64,000 nt of DNA from Pleomorphochaeta sp963678575 (GCA_963678575.2 CAXXHV010000001.1:1-64000), one strand, 5' to 3'; positions 22,856 to 32,128 are shown, counted from the stretch's first letter. A program made the numbers and translations. Notes: generated from the sequence alone by a model not told the origin.

Positions 22856-24043
22856 TTACTTTTCTTTCTTTTTTTCATTTACATGTTGTCCACCACTTAT
22901 CCAATATAGGAAAGAAGGAGCAATAAAGTTAGAAGAGTATGTACCAATTACGATACCAAAAATAAGATTAATAGCAAACAATCTAATTGTTCCACTAGCT
23001 AATAAAGCAAGAGGTAGAACAGCTAAAACTGTTGTCAAACTTGAAATTATAGTACGAGTTAATGATTGAGTAACACTATGTTCAATAACTTCTTTAAATG
23101 GTTTATCTTTCATTAAGCCACTATTTTCACGTATTCTATCAAAAATAACGATTGTAGCATTTAATGAATAACCAATGATAGTTAAGACTGCAGCAATTGT
23201 TGTACTTGAGACTTCAAATCTAAATAATACAATAAAGCCTAACAATAACAATACATCATGAGTTAATGCAATCAAAGAAGATACTGCATAAGCAAATCTA
23301 AATCTTACCCAAATATAAAATAGAATTAATACCATTGCAACAACAACTGCAAGCAATGAACCATAAACTAAAGTTCTACTAAATCTTGGACCTACGAAAT
23401 TACTCTCGAGAACTACAAAACCTTTGTTATAAACTTTTTCTAAGTTCTCAGAAATAGATTTTTCCATACTATCTTGAGTATCGCCATCATTTGTTCCTAA
23501 TCTAATTTGGAAAATTTGATTTTCTTCATTACCAACTGTTTGAACTTGAACATTACCTAAATCAGATAAAGCAGCTCTAATTTCATCAATTGAAACACTA
23601 CCTGTAACAGCAAAATTTAATTCTGTTGCTTCAGCAGATAAAGTTGCAGGGAATCCATATCCAGATAACATAGTTTCTGTTTTATAATCATTATTTAGAA
23701 CAGCAACGCTAATTCCTTCAATTTTTTCTAAACCAGTAGCTAAATCTTTTGCAGTTGGATATTCAGCACTTTTAAATACTGTAGTTTTTACACCATTTTC
23801 GCCTCTCTCTTCTACACTAAGATTACCATTGTTTACAGAAATTAATACATCTTCTGCACCTTTATAAGTTAATGATAAACCAGTAGGAGCGATTTGAATT
23901 CTTTGGCTTAAACCACTTTCAAAGTCAATACCAGTATTAAATCCACCATTAAAAATGAAAGAGCCAATACCAATTAATAATAATATGATTGAGAATGTTA
24001 ACGCTATAAAGCGTGTTTTAATAACAGGAAGATTCTTTTTCAT
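22856..24043 (-). CDS. secF: Protein translocase subunit SecF
   Basis: A 395-aa inner-membrane protein that with SecD uses the proton gradient to help complete Sec-dependent export. There is an N-terminal membrane segment, a long periplasmic P4-like domain (about 40-220) and a C-terminal membrane bundle. The TM motif reads GYSLNATIVIFDRIREN. The first Asp of the common NDT form is Ala here. SLTRTIISS follows. The ATG overlaps the secD stop (TAATG), with GGAGG before it. Longer than E. coli SecF (323 aa), mainly in the periplasmic part. Confidence 0.95.
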   Translation of the reverse strand: MKKNLPVIKTRFIALTFSIILLLIGIGSFIFNGGFNTGIDFESGLSQRIQIAPTGLSLTYKGAEDVLISVNNGNLSVEERGENGVKTTVFKSAEYPTAKDLATGLEKIEGISVAVLNNDYKTETMLSGYGFPATLSAEATELNFAVTGSVSIDEIRAALSDLGNVQVQTVGNEENQIFQIRLGTNDGDTQDSMEKSISENLEKVYNKGFVVLESNFVGPRFSRTLVYGSLLAVVVAMVLILFYIWVRFRFAYAVSSLIALTHDVLLLLGFIVLFRFEVSSTTIAAVLTIIGYSLNATIVIFDRIRENSGLMKDKPFKEVIEHSVTQSLTRTIISSLTTVLAVLPLALLASGTIRLFAINLIFGIVIGTYSSNFIAPSFLYWISGGQHVNEKKKEK

Positions 24044-25770
24044 TATTTTTTCCTCCAGGTTATTTGTAATTTAGCGCCTTCACGATCTGTGACTGCAGCA
24101 TCAAAAATTAAATGAGATACAAATAAAGCAGTAAATAAAGAACTAACAATACCAATAGCTAATGTATTAGCAAAACCTTTAACAGCACTTGAACCTAATT
24201 GTGACAATACTAAAGCTGCTATTATTGTTGTAATATTAGCATCCATAATTGTCCAAAAAGCTTTTCCAAATCCAGTTTTTATAGAAACTTGCGGACTCTT
24301 ACCAAATCTTAATTCTTCTTTGATACGCTCAAATATAATTACATTTGCATCAACAGCCATACCTAATGTTAAAATTAAACCTGCAATTGAAGTTAATGTT
24401 AAAGTAAACTTAAATGCCGATAAAATAGCCAACATAATTACTAAGTTAAGAATTAATGCTAAATTTGCAACAAGACCACTTAAGCTATAATAAATGAACA
24501 TAAATACAACAACTAATGCTAAACCAATAGCAATTGCTTTTAACCCAGCAGAAACAGCATCTTCACCCAAAGTTGCACCTACAGCCTGTTGACTTGATAC
24601 AACTAAATCAATAGGAAGAGCAGCAGTTCTTAAAACAATAGCTAAATCTGATGCTTCAGATTGACTAAATCCAGAAATTTGAACATCTTGACGAATTGGT
24701 TCATTAATTGTAGCAACAGATTTTACTTTACCATCCATAACAACAGCCATAGAATCGCCAACATGTGTTGAAGTAAATTTATAGAAAGCATCTCCACCAC
24801 TTGCATCTAAATGGAAATTAACAACAGGTTGTCCTGTTATTGAATTTGTACCTGTTTGAGCACTTTCTAAATGAATACCATCTAGTCCGATTTCAGAATC
24901 TAAAACTACATAACTTTTTAGCTCATCAATTCCATAAGAATCTTTTTCATAGAAACCTGCAGCAATTTTACCAGCTGGTAAGAAATCAGGCTGCTTTATA
25001 GCTCCACTTTCTGTATATACTTCAGCAGGGTTTTCATTAAAATAAGTATTTAATTCTGTAGTTAAAGATTGATCAACTACTTGGAATAATAATGAACCTT
25101 TACCTTGTAAGAATGAATTTACTCTTTCAGGGTCAGCTGCACCAGGAATTTCAACTAAAATTTGATCATTTCCTTGCAATCTTATTTCAGGTTCACTTAC
25201 CCCAAATTTGTCAATACGATTATGAAGAATTTCAATATCTTGAAGGACTAAGGCATTTACTTCAGAAGAACTTGCTGTTTTTCCAACTTTTTCATTATAT
25301 GCAGAAACATCAGCATCTAATAAAATACTCATACCTCCACGTAAATCCAAACCTAGTTGTAAAACACTATCGCTAAGGTTTTTTACTTCTAATAAAGAAG
25401 TTCTATAATGTTGTTCAATTGAATCAAACATATCTTTTTCAGTATAGAAACCAGCACAAAGAGTTTCAATTGTCCAAGAAGAAGGAGCCTTTTTACTCAT
25501 TTCACGATAATTATCTTTTGCAATAGATTTTAGATAAGAATACTCTGCTGGAATTTCAGCATTAGCATCACTTGAAACTAATTCTTTAATTGCACGAAGT
25601 TCTCGAGTTGCCTGTCCACGTGCATACTCTCTAATTTGCTCATTTGAGCCACTTGCGAGATCTTTTGTTTCCTGAGGTACGATTGTATACCACTTAAAAG
25701 TTGGATATAGGAAGTAACCGCACAAAAGTAATACCAAAAGAACTATGATCAATCGATCACGTTTTTTCAT
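24043..25770 (-). CDS. secD: Protein translocase subunit SecD
   Basis: A 575-aa membrane partner of SecF. An N-terminal membrane segment is followed by a large periplasmic domain (QLGLDLRGGMSILLD motif near 145, then IRIDKFGVSEPEI-type P1 sequences) and six membrane segments. The charged TM motif GMAVDANVIIFERIKEE is intact. ATG 25770 is preferred because GGAG lies seven bases before it, and an upstream TTG overlaps that site. It sits 33 nt after yajC. Confidence 0.96.
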   Translation of the reverse strand: MKKRDRLIIVLLVLLLCGYFLYPTFKWYTIVPQETKDLASGSNEQIREYARGQATRELRAIKELVSSDANAEIPAEYSYLKSIAKDNYREMSKKAPSSWTIETLCAGFYTEKDMFDSIEQHYRTSLLEVKNLSDSVLQLGLDLRGGMSILLDADVSAYNEKVGKTASSSEVNALVLQDIEILHNRIDKFGVSEPEIRLQGNDQILVEIPGAADPERVNSFLQGKGSLLFQVVDQSLTTELNTYFNENPAEVYTESGAIKQPDFLPAGKIAAGFYEKDSYGIDELKSYVVLDSEIGLDGIHLESAQTGTNSITGQPVVNFHLDASGGDAFYKFTSTHVGDSMAVVMDGKVKSVATINEPIRQDVQISGFSQSEASDLAIVLRTAALPIDLVVSSQQAVGATLGEDAVSAGLKAIAIGLALVVVFMFIYYSLSGLVANLALILNLVIMLAILSAFKFTLTLTSIAGLILTLGMAVDANVIIFERIKEELRFGKSPQVSIKTGFGKAFWTIMDANITTIIAALVLSQLGSSAVKGFANTLAIGIVSSLFTALFVSHLIFDAAVTDREGAKLQITWRKK

Positions 25771-25803
25771 AACATTCTCCAATAGTAACTTATGTGATAT
25801 TTT

Positions 25804-26259
25804 TTATTTTTCTTTTTTTTCTTCTGCTGCAACGTTTTCTTCGACATCAGCAACATCAGTACTTTCTACGTTTTCTACAATTTCTTTTTTAGCATTATTT
25901 GTTTTTGCTTTATTTTTTGTTGAAGCTTTAGAAGCACCTTTTTTTGAAACTACACTACTAATCGCTGATTTTGAAAATTCAATTCTTGAATTATCATCAA
26001 CTTTTATTACAGCTGTTTGCTCTCTAATTGCAACAACTGTTCCATGTATTCCACCGATAGTAACAATCTTATCACCTTTGGCAACGGAAGCTATCATATC
26101 TTTTGCTTCTTTATCACGTTTTCTTTGAGGACGAATAATTAAGAAATAGATAATAACAATTATTAAACCGAAAGTAATAATTGAAGTAGCCATAGATCCG
26201 GCTTGGGAAGCTCCAGATTGAGAAGCTGTTGTACCCATTAATGCTAATAATGAATTCAT
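25804..26259 (-). CDS. yajC: Preprotein translocase accessory subunit YajC
   Basis: A 151-aa single-pass membrane protein associated with SecDF. One membrane helix at about 25-45 is followed by RPQRKRDKEAKDM and GDKIVTIGGIHGTV, the family core. The last 45 residues are a low-complexity Ala/Lys/Glu tail, longer than in E. coli YajC (110 aa). AAGGTGG precedes the ATG. It is first in yajC-secD-secF. A possible promoter is TTGACT (26380-26385) with TTATTT (26357-26362), 17-nt spacer. Confidence 0.93.
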   Translation of the reverse strand: MNSLLALMGTTASQSGASQAGSMATSIITFGLIIVIIYFLIIRPQRKRDKEAKDMIASVAKGDKIVTIGGIHGTVVAIREQTAVIKVDDNSRIEFSKSAISSVVSKKGASKASTKNKAKTNNAKKEIVENVESTDVADVEENVAAEEKKEK

Positions 26260-26417
26260 TTAATAAACCACCTTTAATACATAATACTACTATTATGTCA
26301 AAAATATACATATAGCTTTGAAATTATTCAATAAATTCAAATACCAATGCAAAATAAAATAACATGTTAAGTTAATTATAGTCAAGTTTTAAGTTTTGTC
26401 TATGGGAATATAATATA

Positions 26418-26440
26418 AGGACTTCGTTTTACGAAGTCCT
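26418..26440 (-). terminator. Hairpin terminator after groEL
   Basis: AGGACTTCGT and ACGAAGTCCT form a 10-bp stem with a 3-nt loop, 25 nt past the groEL stop. On the minus strand it is followed by TTATATTATATT rather than a pure T-run. Confidence 0.65.
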
Positions 26441-26464
26441 ATTTCTTATATTTCTTCAAAAATA

Positions 26465-28105
26465 TTACATCATGCCGCCCATGCCGCCCATGCCACCTGC
26501 TGGAGGAGCCATTGGAGCTTCAGGTTGTGGAATATCAGTAATTGCACATTCTGTTGTTAGAATTAATTGTGCAATTGAAGCAGCATTTTGCAATGCACAA
26601 CGAGTAACTTTCATTGGATCGATAATACCACTATCTACCATATTTACCCATTTCATGATATTTGCATCAAAACCAATACCACTTTCATTATTCTTACATT
26701 TATCAGCAATAATTGAACCGTCTAATCCTGCATTTTGAGCAATTTGGCGAATAGGTTCTTCAAGAGCTCTTCTTACAATCTTATATCCAATCTTTTCATC
26801 TTCAGTTAAATCATCAAGATTTTTCTTTTCTAATGCAGTTACAGCTTGAACAAGAGCAACACCACCACCAGGGATAACACCTTCTTCAATTGCAGCACGT
26901 GTAGCACTTAGAGCATCTTCAACTCTATGTTTTTTCTCTTTTAATTCAACTTCTGTAGCAGCACCAACATTAATAACAGCAACGCCACCAGCTAATTTAG
27001 CAAGTCTTTCTTGAAGTTTTTCTTTATCATAATCACTTGTTGATTCAATAATTTGAGCTTTGATTTGAGCGGTTCTATCTTCAATATCACTCTTCTTTCC
27101 AGCGCCATTAATGATTGTAGTATTTTCTTTATCAACTTTTACATTCTTTGCTCTTCCAAGCATTGAAATTTCAGCTTTTTCTAAAGTTAATCCAATTTCT
27201 TCACTAATTACTTCACCACCAGTTAAAATAGCAATATCTTCAAGCATAGCTTTTCTTCTATCTCCAAAACCAGGAGCTTTAACAGCAACTACATTTAAAA
27301 TACCTCTTACAGAGTTAACAACTAAGGTTGCTAAAGCTTCGCTTTCAACATCTTCTGCAATTATTAATAAAGGTTTATTTGTTTGAGCAATTTTTTCAAG
27401 GATAGGAAGAAGTTCTTTCATGTTTGATATTTTCTTATCATAAATCAAAATAAATGGATCTTCTAATACTGAAGTCATTGTGTCTCTGTTATTACAGAAA
27501 TATGCACTTAGGTATCCTCTATCAAATTGCATACCTTCAACGAAATCTGTAGTTGTTTCAAAAGTTTTTGATTCTTCAACAGTAATAACACCATCTTTTC
27601 CAACTTTTTCCATTGCATTAGAAATTTCATCACCAATTGTTCTATCGTTGTTTGCACTAATTGTTGCAACTTGTGCGATTTCTTCTTTATCTTTAATTGA
27701 TTTAGACATTTTCTTAATTTCTGAAACAGCATCTACAACAGCTTTATCAATACCTCTTCTAATTCCCATAGGATTTACACCAGAAGCAACACTTTTCATT
27801 CCTTCTTTTGTTATTGACCAAGCCAATACTGTAGCTGTAGTTGTTCCATCACCTGCAACATCATTTGTCTTTGTAGCAACTTCTTTTAATAATTGAGCTC
27901 CCATGTTTTCAAAGGGATCTTCTAATTCAATTTCACGAGCTACTGATACGCCATCTTTAGTTACGGTAGGTGCACCAAACTTTTTATCTAATAAAACAAG
28001 ACGACCTTTTGGGCCTAAAGTTGTCATAACAGCACGAGAAATCTTCTCAACACCATTTACTAAAGATTTTCGTGATTCTTCACTAAATTGTAGTTGTTTA
28101 GCCAT
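26465..28105 (-). CDS. groL: 60 kDa chaperonin GroEL
   Basis: A 546-aa chaperonin subunit that forms the double-ring folding chamber with GroES. The ATP motif GDGTTTATVLAW near residue 86, the equatorial and apical domains, and the C-terminal GGMGGMGGMM tail are all present. GAGAGG precedes the ATG. No groES is adjacent on either side, so the co-chaperonin must be encoded elsewhere. A candidate promoter is TTGATA (28187-28192) and TATAGA (28163-28168), 18-nt spacer. I see no CIRCE repeat. Confidence 0.98.
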   Translation of the reverse strand: MAKQLQFSEESRKSLVNGVEKISRAVMTTLGPKGRLVLLDKKFGAPTVTKDGVSVAREIELEDPFENMGAQLLKEVATKTNDVAGDGTTTATVLAWSITKEGMKSVASGVNPMGIRRGIDKAVVDAVSEIKKMSKSIKDKEEIAQVATISANNDRTIGDEISNAMEKVGKDGVITVEESKTFETTTDFVEGMQFDRGYLSAYFCNNRDTMTSVLEDPFILIYDKKISNMKELLPILEKIAQTNKPLLIIAEDVESEALATLVVNSVRGILNVVAVKAPGFGDRRKAMLEDIAILTGGEVISEEIGLTLEKAEISMLGRAKNVKVDKENTTIINGAGKKSDIEDRTAQIKAQIIESTSDYDKEKLQERLAKLAGGVAVINVGAATEVELKEKKHRVEDALSATRAAIEEGVIPGGGVALVQAVTALEKKNLDDLTEDEKIGYKIVRRALEEPIRQIAQNAGLDGSIIADKCKNNESGIGFDANIMKWVNMVDSGIIDPMKVTRCALQNAASIAQLILTTECAITDIPQPEAPMAPPAGGMGGMGGMM

Positions 28106-28230
28106 TTAATTTTCCTCTCTTCATATTAAACTATTTAAAGTTAATAATATAGCAATAAGCTATCTATAAAAAAATACAAATATTTTTATCAATAAGCAAG
28201 TCAATCTTTAATATTTTTTTTACTCTTTAT

Positions 28231-29109
28231 TTATCTTATAATTAAATAGAAAAAAGCAGCAAAAGCTACACTAAATAAATTACTTATAAAATTAACTTTG
28301 TCATTATTTATAAATCTAAAACCTCTTATTAATGGTAATTTTTTACCATCAACATATTCTTTTTCAGTAATTCTATCTTCTTTTTCATCATAATAATGTG
28401 CTTGAATTGTTAAACCAAGAATACTATCTACAATACAGCCTGAAAAACCAGCGAGTGTTACAATCGCCAAATAAGCTATGTTTTTTAACTCTGGAATAAA
28501 AAAAACAGAATACCAAAGCAAAGATACAAGAAAAGAACCAATAATACTAGATAAGGTCCCTTGAAAAGAAACACCCCCAGATAATCCAGGTTTCATTTCT
28601 CTTCCTGTCAATATTGAAAAAACCTTTGAATTTGAAAGCATTCCTACTTCTCCTGCAAAAGTATCACTAACAGCCTCTGCAACTGTTGCTCCAAACATAA
28701 TTATTAATATAGGATTTGGTTTTAATAAATATAATGCTGCAATAAAAAACCCTAATCCACCATTAGCAAAAACTTGTGAAAAGTCTCGGCTTCCAACCTT
28801 TTCATGAATTTCTTTAGCTTCTATATATATTTGATTATCTTTATTTAATTTTGATAAAATGGCTGCACCAATGATAAAAAACAAATAAACAGCTAAGCCA
28901 CCAAACCCAAAGGCTAATATAATTATTAAACCCAATAAAAAAGCTCCAAAAATACCACCAATAGTTAATTGTTTAAATAGATATGCAACGATAGAAAATA
29001 CTAATAAAATAGCGATTATCCAAATTATATAATTATTCAATGATAAAAAAAACTTATCTACAATATAAGCAATAGAACTTGCATTCGAACTACTTAAAAA
29101 TCTCTCCAC
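28231..29109 (-). CDS. DUF92 membrane protein, VTE6-like (putative prenyl-phosphate kinase)
   Basis: A 292-aa protein with about six membrane segments and the DUF92 signatures: RDFSQVFANGG, SDTFAGEVG and SGGVSFQGT. Plant VTE6, which phosphorylates phytyl phosphate to phytyl diphosphate, belongs to this family. A GTG start at 29109 is chosen: GGAGGG precedes it and the GTG shares a base with the upstream TAG stop (TAGTG), a typical coupled junction. A longer reading from 29139 would overlap the neighbour. The partner upstream is a VTE5/dolichol-kinase-like protein. The substrate in this organism is unknown. Confidence 0.8.
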   Translation of the reverse strand: MERFLSSSNASSIAYIVDKFFLSLNNYIIWIIAILLVFSIVAYLFKQLTIGGIFGAFLLGLIIILAFGFGGLAVYLFFIIGAAILSKLNKDNQIYIEAKEIHEKVGSRDFSQVFANGGLGFFIAALYLLKPNPILIIMFGATVAEAVSDTFAGEVGMLSNSKVFSILTGREMKPGLSGGVSFQGTLSSIIGSFLVSLLWYSVFFIPELKNIAYLAIVTLAGFSGCIVDSILGLTIQAHYYDEKEDRITEKEYVDGKKLPLIRGFRFINNDKVNFISNLFSVAFAAFFYLIIR

Positions 29110-29780
29110 TAAACTAACCCTCCAACAATCAAAGCACATAACAACGGAACACTAATATTATCTAAACCTAATGGAGTTAATACTTCAATTAATGATGCTG
29201 CTACACTAACCAATAACGATGATAGTATAATCATTTTTATATTTAAATCAGTCATAAAACTAAAAATAAAGTAACAACTTAAGAAACAAACAACCAACAT
29301 AACAAGGCTTCCTAAATATGTTTTCCCCCCTGTTGGTAAAGGTATTTTTTTCTTCCCAAAAAGAGTTCCAAATATTGCAGCAAAGCCATCCCCATATCCC
29401 ATACAAAAAACACCTATTGTAGCAGAATATATTTCTAAATTCCCTAAATATGAAAATATAATTAACAAAACAAAAGAAAAAGGATAATAAACTAAACCAA
29501 AATTTCTTGATTTTTTAGTACATCCAAAACTTTTTCCAAGACTTGGATAAAAAACAAACAAAGAATTAAAAAATACAAAAACAAGAGGACCTATTAAGGC
29601 AAATAAAGGATCTTTAAGATAAAGTATCATAATTATCCACCAATTTGTTGCTAAAATGTGAACAATCTTTCTTATTATTTCATCTTTTATTTTTGTTTTT
29701 TTTCGAATTATCACTGCAATAATTAAAATTAAACTTATATAAATTATTGAAATAATTAATCCTATCAAATTTGTATCCAT
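29109..29780 (-). CDS. Polyprenol/phytol kinase-like membrane protein (VTE5/SEC59 family)
   Basis: A 223-aa protein with about seven membrane segments. The region GYGDGFAAIFGTLFGKKK followed by GGKTYLGSL matches the nucleotide-binding part of CTP-dependent dolichol/phytol kinases, and EVLTPLGLDN is the typical C-terminal motif. It would phosphorylate an isoprenoid alcohol, with the DUF92 neighbour adding a second phosphate. ATG 29780 has no Shine-Dalgarno site. It lies six bases after a -10 box (see the promoter entry). An in-frame GTG at 29795 is the alternative start. Confidence 0.8.
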   Translation of the reverse strand: MDTNLIGLIISIIYISLILIIAVIIRKKTKIKDEIIRKIVHILATNWWIIMILYLKDPLFALIGPLVFVFFNSLFVFYPSLGKSFGCTKKSRNFGLVYYPFSFVLLIIFSYLGNLEIYSATIGVFCMGYGDGFAAIFGTLFGKKKIPLPTGGKTYLGSLVMLVVCFLSCYFIFSFMTDLNIKMIILSSLLVSVAASLIEVLTPLGLDNISVPLLCALIVGGLV

Positions 29781-29786
29781 AATAAA

Positions 29787-29815
29787 ATAATGCACATTAG
29801 TAATTTATTTTTCAA
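29787..29815 (-). promoter_or_regulatory. Promoter of the VTE5/VTE6-like pair, possibly leaderless
   Basis: TTGAAA (29810-29815) and CATTAT (29787-29792) with a 17-nt spacer. Only six bases separate the -10 box from the ATG at 29780, so transcription would begin at or next to the start codon. Confidence 0.5.
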
Positions 29816-29931
29816 GCCTTTGCTTTCTTATTATATTAACTTATTTACACTTTGATAAAGCAGTTTGTTTTAGAACACACAATAAATTAATGTATTTTAT
29901 ATATTTATATTTTATCTAATTTACTTATGCC

Positions 29932-29966
29932 TTGTTTTATTGCAATTATTATTGTATATTTATACA
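29932..29966 (+). promoter_or_regulatory. argR promoter with ARG-box-like operator
   Basis: TTGTTT (29932-29937) and TATATT (29955-29960) are 17 nt apart. The near-palindrome TGTATA-TT-TATACA (29953-29966) overlaps the -10 box and resembles the AT-rich ARG boxes bound by ArgR, suggesting autoregulation. Confidence 0.55.
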
Positions 29967-29997
29967 GTAAATTTGCAGGCTGTCAAAGGAGTCAACA

Positions 29998-30468
29998 ATG
30001 CGTGAACGCCATACTAGACTTAATCTTGTAAAAGATTTAATTAAAAACAACAGAATAGACAATCAAGATACTTTATTAGATATGTTAAAAAAAGAAGGTT
30101 ATTCTGTTACTCAAGCAACTCTTTCAAGAGATTTAAAAATGTTAAAAGTTGGTAAAATTTCAGATGGTTGGTCTGGTTATTACTATGCACTTCCTGAAAA
30201 TGACCTAATTAGCGAATCAGAAAAAAGTTATATACAAGATGTAAGAAGAGGAATATTATCAATTGAATTTAGTGGAAACTTTGGTGTAATTAAAACTAGA
30301 AGTGGTCATGCTAATAGTGTGGCAATAGCATTAGATGTTCTTGCTATTCCTGAAATACTTGGAACTTTAGCAGGCGATGATACTATTTTTGTTATTTTAA
30401 GAGAAGGGATGACAAAAGAAGATCTTCAAGAAAGCTTCAAAAATAGAATACCAGATATTCAAGAATAA
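29998..30468 (+). CDS. argR: Arginine repressor ArgR
   Basis: A 156-aa regulator of arginine metabolism. The N-terminal winged helix contains SVTQATLSRDLKMLKVGK, and the C-terminal oligomerisation domain contains AGDDTIFVILR, where the GDDT segment binds arginine. Length and domain order are standard. CAAAGGAGTC precedes the ATG. The gene ends at a terminator and no arginine genes are adjacent, so targets lie elsewhere. Confidence 0.95.
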   Translation: MRERHTRLNLVKDLIKNNRIDNQDTLLDMLKKEGYSVTQATLSRDLKMLKVGKISDGWSGYYYALPENDLISESEKSYIQDVRRGILSIEFSGNFGVIKTRSGHANSVAIALDVLAIPEILGTLAGDDTIFVILREGMTKEDLQESFKNRIPDIQE

Positions 30469-30476
30469 AAAATTAC

Positions 30477-30506
30477 AGGCTTTGATTAAGTTCAAAGCCT
30501 TTTTTC
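30477..30506 (+). terminator. Rho-independent terminator of argR
   Basis: AGGCTTTGA pairs with TCAAAGCCT, followed by TTTTTC, nine bases past the stop codon. Confidence 0.85.
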
Positions 30507-30535
30507 TTGAATTTTTTTCAATCAATAAATATGAT
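30507..30535 (+). promoter_or_regulatory. Promoter of pgi
   Basis: TTGAAT (30507-30512), 17-nt spacer, TATGAT (30530-30535). It follows directly after the argR terminator and sits about 15 nt before the pgi ribosome site. Confidence 0.75.
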
Positions 30536-30556
30536 AAAGATATTAGGAGACAATTT

Positions 30557-32128
30557 ATGGAATATAAAAATTTAACTGAGCTTACAGCTTATAAGGAATT
30601 ATTAGAATTAGAAGCTTTTGACTTAAAAACTGGATTGAATAAAGAAAGAATTGAAAAGTATCAAGCCTCTTGTGGTTCATCTTTAAAATATTCATATGCT
30701 GCTATGCCAGTTAGTGAAAAACATATCGAAGTTTTTCAAAAACTAAGCAACGAACAACAATTAATAGAAAAGTATAAAACTCTTTTAAATGGAGAAAGAA
30801 TAAATACCGGTGAAAATAGAGCTGTTTTACATCAACTTAGCAGAGGTCAACTATTAAATGATGTTATTATTGATGAAGAAAACAAAGGGGATTTTTATAA
30901 ATCTCAACTTGAAAGAATTAAAAATTTCTCTCAGAAAGTTAGAAGTGGTGAAATTCTTGGATCAACAAATAAAGCTTTTAATACTGTTATTCAAATTGGT
31001 ATTGGTGGAAGCGATTTAGGTCCTAGAGCTTTATATTTAGCATTAAAAGGTTATAGTTTAGCTCAAGGCAAAAAAATAATAGATGCAAAATTTATTAGCA
31101 ATGTAGATCCTGATGATGTAAGTGATGTAATAAAAAACATTGATTTTGAAACTACACTTTTTGTATTAGTTTCAAAAAGTGGTACAACTCAAGAAACATT
31201 AACTAATAGAGATCTTGTTTTCAATGCTTTAAAATCTTGTAACATTGAAGGATTTGACCCTAGTAAACATATGATTGCGGTTACAAGTAAAACAAGTCCT
31301 TTAGCTAGTAGTAAAGAAGTATTAGATGCTTTCTTTATTGATGACTATATTGGTGGTCGTTATAGCTCAACAAGTGCAGTTGGTGGTGTTATTTTATCAA
31401 TTTCTTTAGGCTTTGATACTTTTAATTCATTATTGAAAGGTGCACACGAGGCTGACAAAAATGCATTAAATGAAAACATTCTAGAAAATGCCGCATTATT
31501 AGATGCTTTTATTGGAGTATATCTTAGAAATGTTTTAAATCTTCCTTCTACTGCAGTACTTCCTTACTCTCAAGCTTTATCTAGATTCCCAGCTCATTTA
31601 CAACAGTTAGATATGGAAAGTAACGGGAAACATGTAAATAGAGCTGGTAATGCAATAGATTATGTAACAGGTCCAGTTATTTTTGGTGAGCCTGGTACTA
31701 ATGGACAACATTCTTTTTATCAATTACTTCACCAAGGAACTGATATTGTGCCTTTACAATTTATTGGATTTAAAAAAAGTCAATTTGAAAAAGATATTAT
31801 AGTTGATGGCTCAACTAGCCAAGAAAAGTTAAATGCAAATCTAACAGCTCAAATAGTAGCCTTTGCCGTTGGAAAAGACGATAAAAACCCAAATAAAGTG
31901 TTTGAAGGAAATAGATATTCATCTCTTTTAAGCGCAGAACAACTTACTCCAGAAATACTTGGAGCACTATTAGCTCATTATGAAAATAAAGTAATGTTCC
32001 AAGGGTTTATTTGGAATTTAAATTCTTTCGATCAAGAAGGTGTTCAATTAGGAAAAATTTTAGCAAAGAAAGTTCTTAATGGTTGTGAAGGTGATGAACT
32101 GCTCTTGTCTTATTCTAAATTAATATAA
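30557..32128 (+). CDS. pgi: Glucose-6-phosphate isomerase
   Basis: A 523-aa glycolytic enzyme interconverting glucose-6-phosphate and fructose-6-phosphate. Family motifs: GIGGSDLGPRA, VSKSGTTQET, the active-site region GGRYSSTSAVG, and DMESNGK. The ATG at 30557 is chosen because TTAGGAGAC precedes it. The open frame runs 25 codons further upstream, but that stretch covers the argR terminator and the pgi promoter. A terminator follows at 32161. Confidence 0.97.
   Translation: MEYKNLTELTAYKELLELEAFDLKTGLNKERIEKYQASCGSSLKYSYAAMPVSEKHIEVFQKLSNEQQLIEKYKTLLNGERINTGENRAVLHQLSRGQLLNDVIIDEENKGDFYKSQLERIKNFSQKVRSGEILGSTNKAFNTVIQIGIGGSDLGPRALYLALKGYSLAQGKKIIDAKFISNVDPDDVSDVIKNIDFETTLFVLVSKSGTTQETLTNRDLVFNALKSCNIEGFDPSKHMIAVTSKTSPLASSKEVLDAFFIDDYIGGRYSSTSAVGGVILSISLGFDTFNSLLKGAHEADKNALNENILENAALLDAFIGVYLRNVLNLPSTAVLPYSQALSRFPAHLQQLDMESNGKHVNRAGNAIDYVTGPVIFGEPGTNGQHSFYQLLHQGTDIVPLQFIGFKKSQFEKDIIVDGSTSQEKLNANLTAQIVAFAVGKDDKNPNKVFEGNRYSSLLSAEQLTPEILGALLAHYENKVMFQGFIWNLNSFDQEGVQLGKILAKKVLNGCEGDELLLSYSKLI

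Noticed and set aside
30482..30556. Extended N-terminus for glucose-6-phosphate isomerase
   Set aside because: It covers the argR terminator and the pgi promoter, and AGGAG lies directly before the later ATG.
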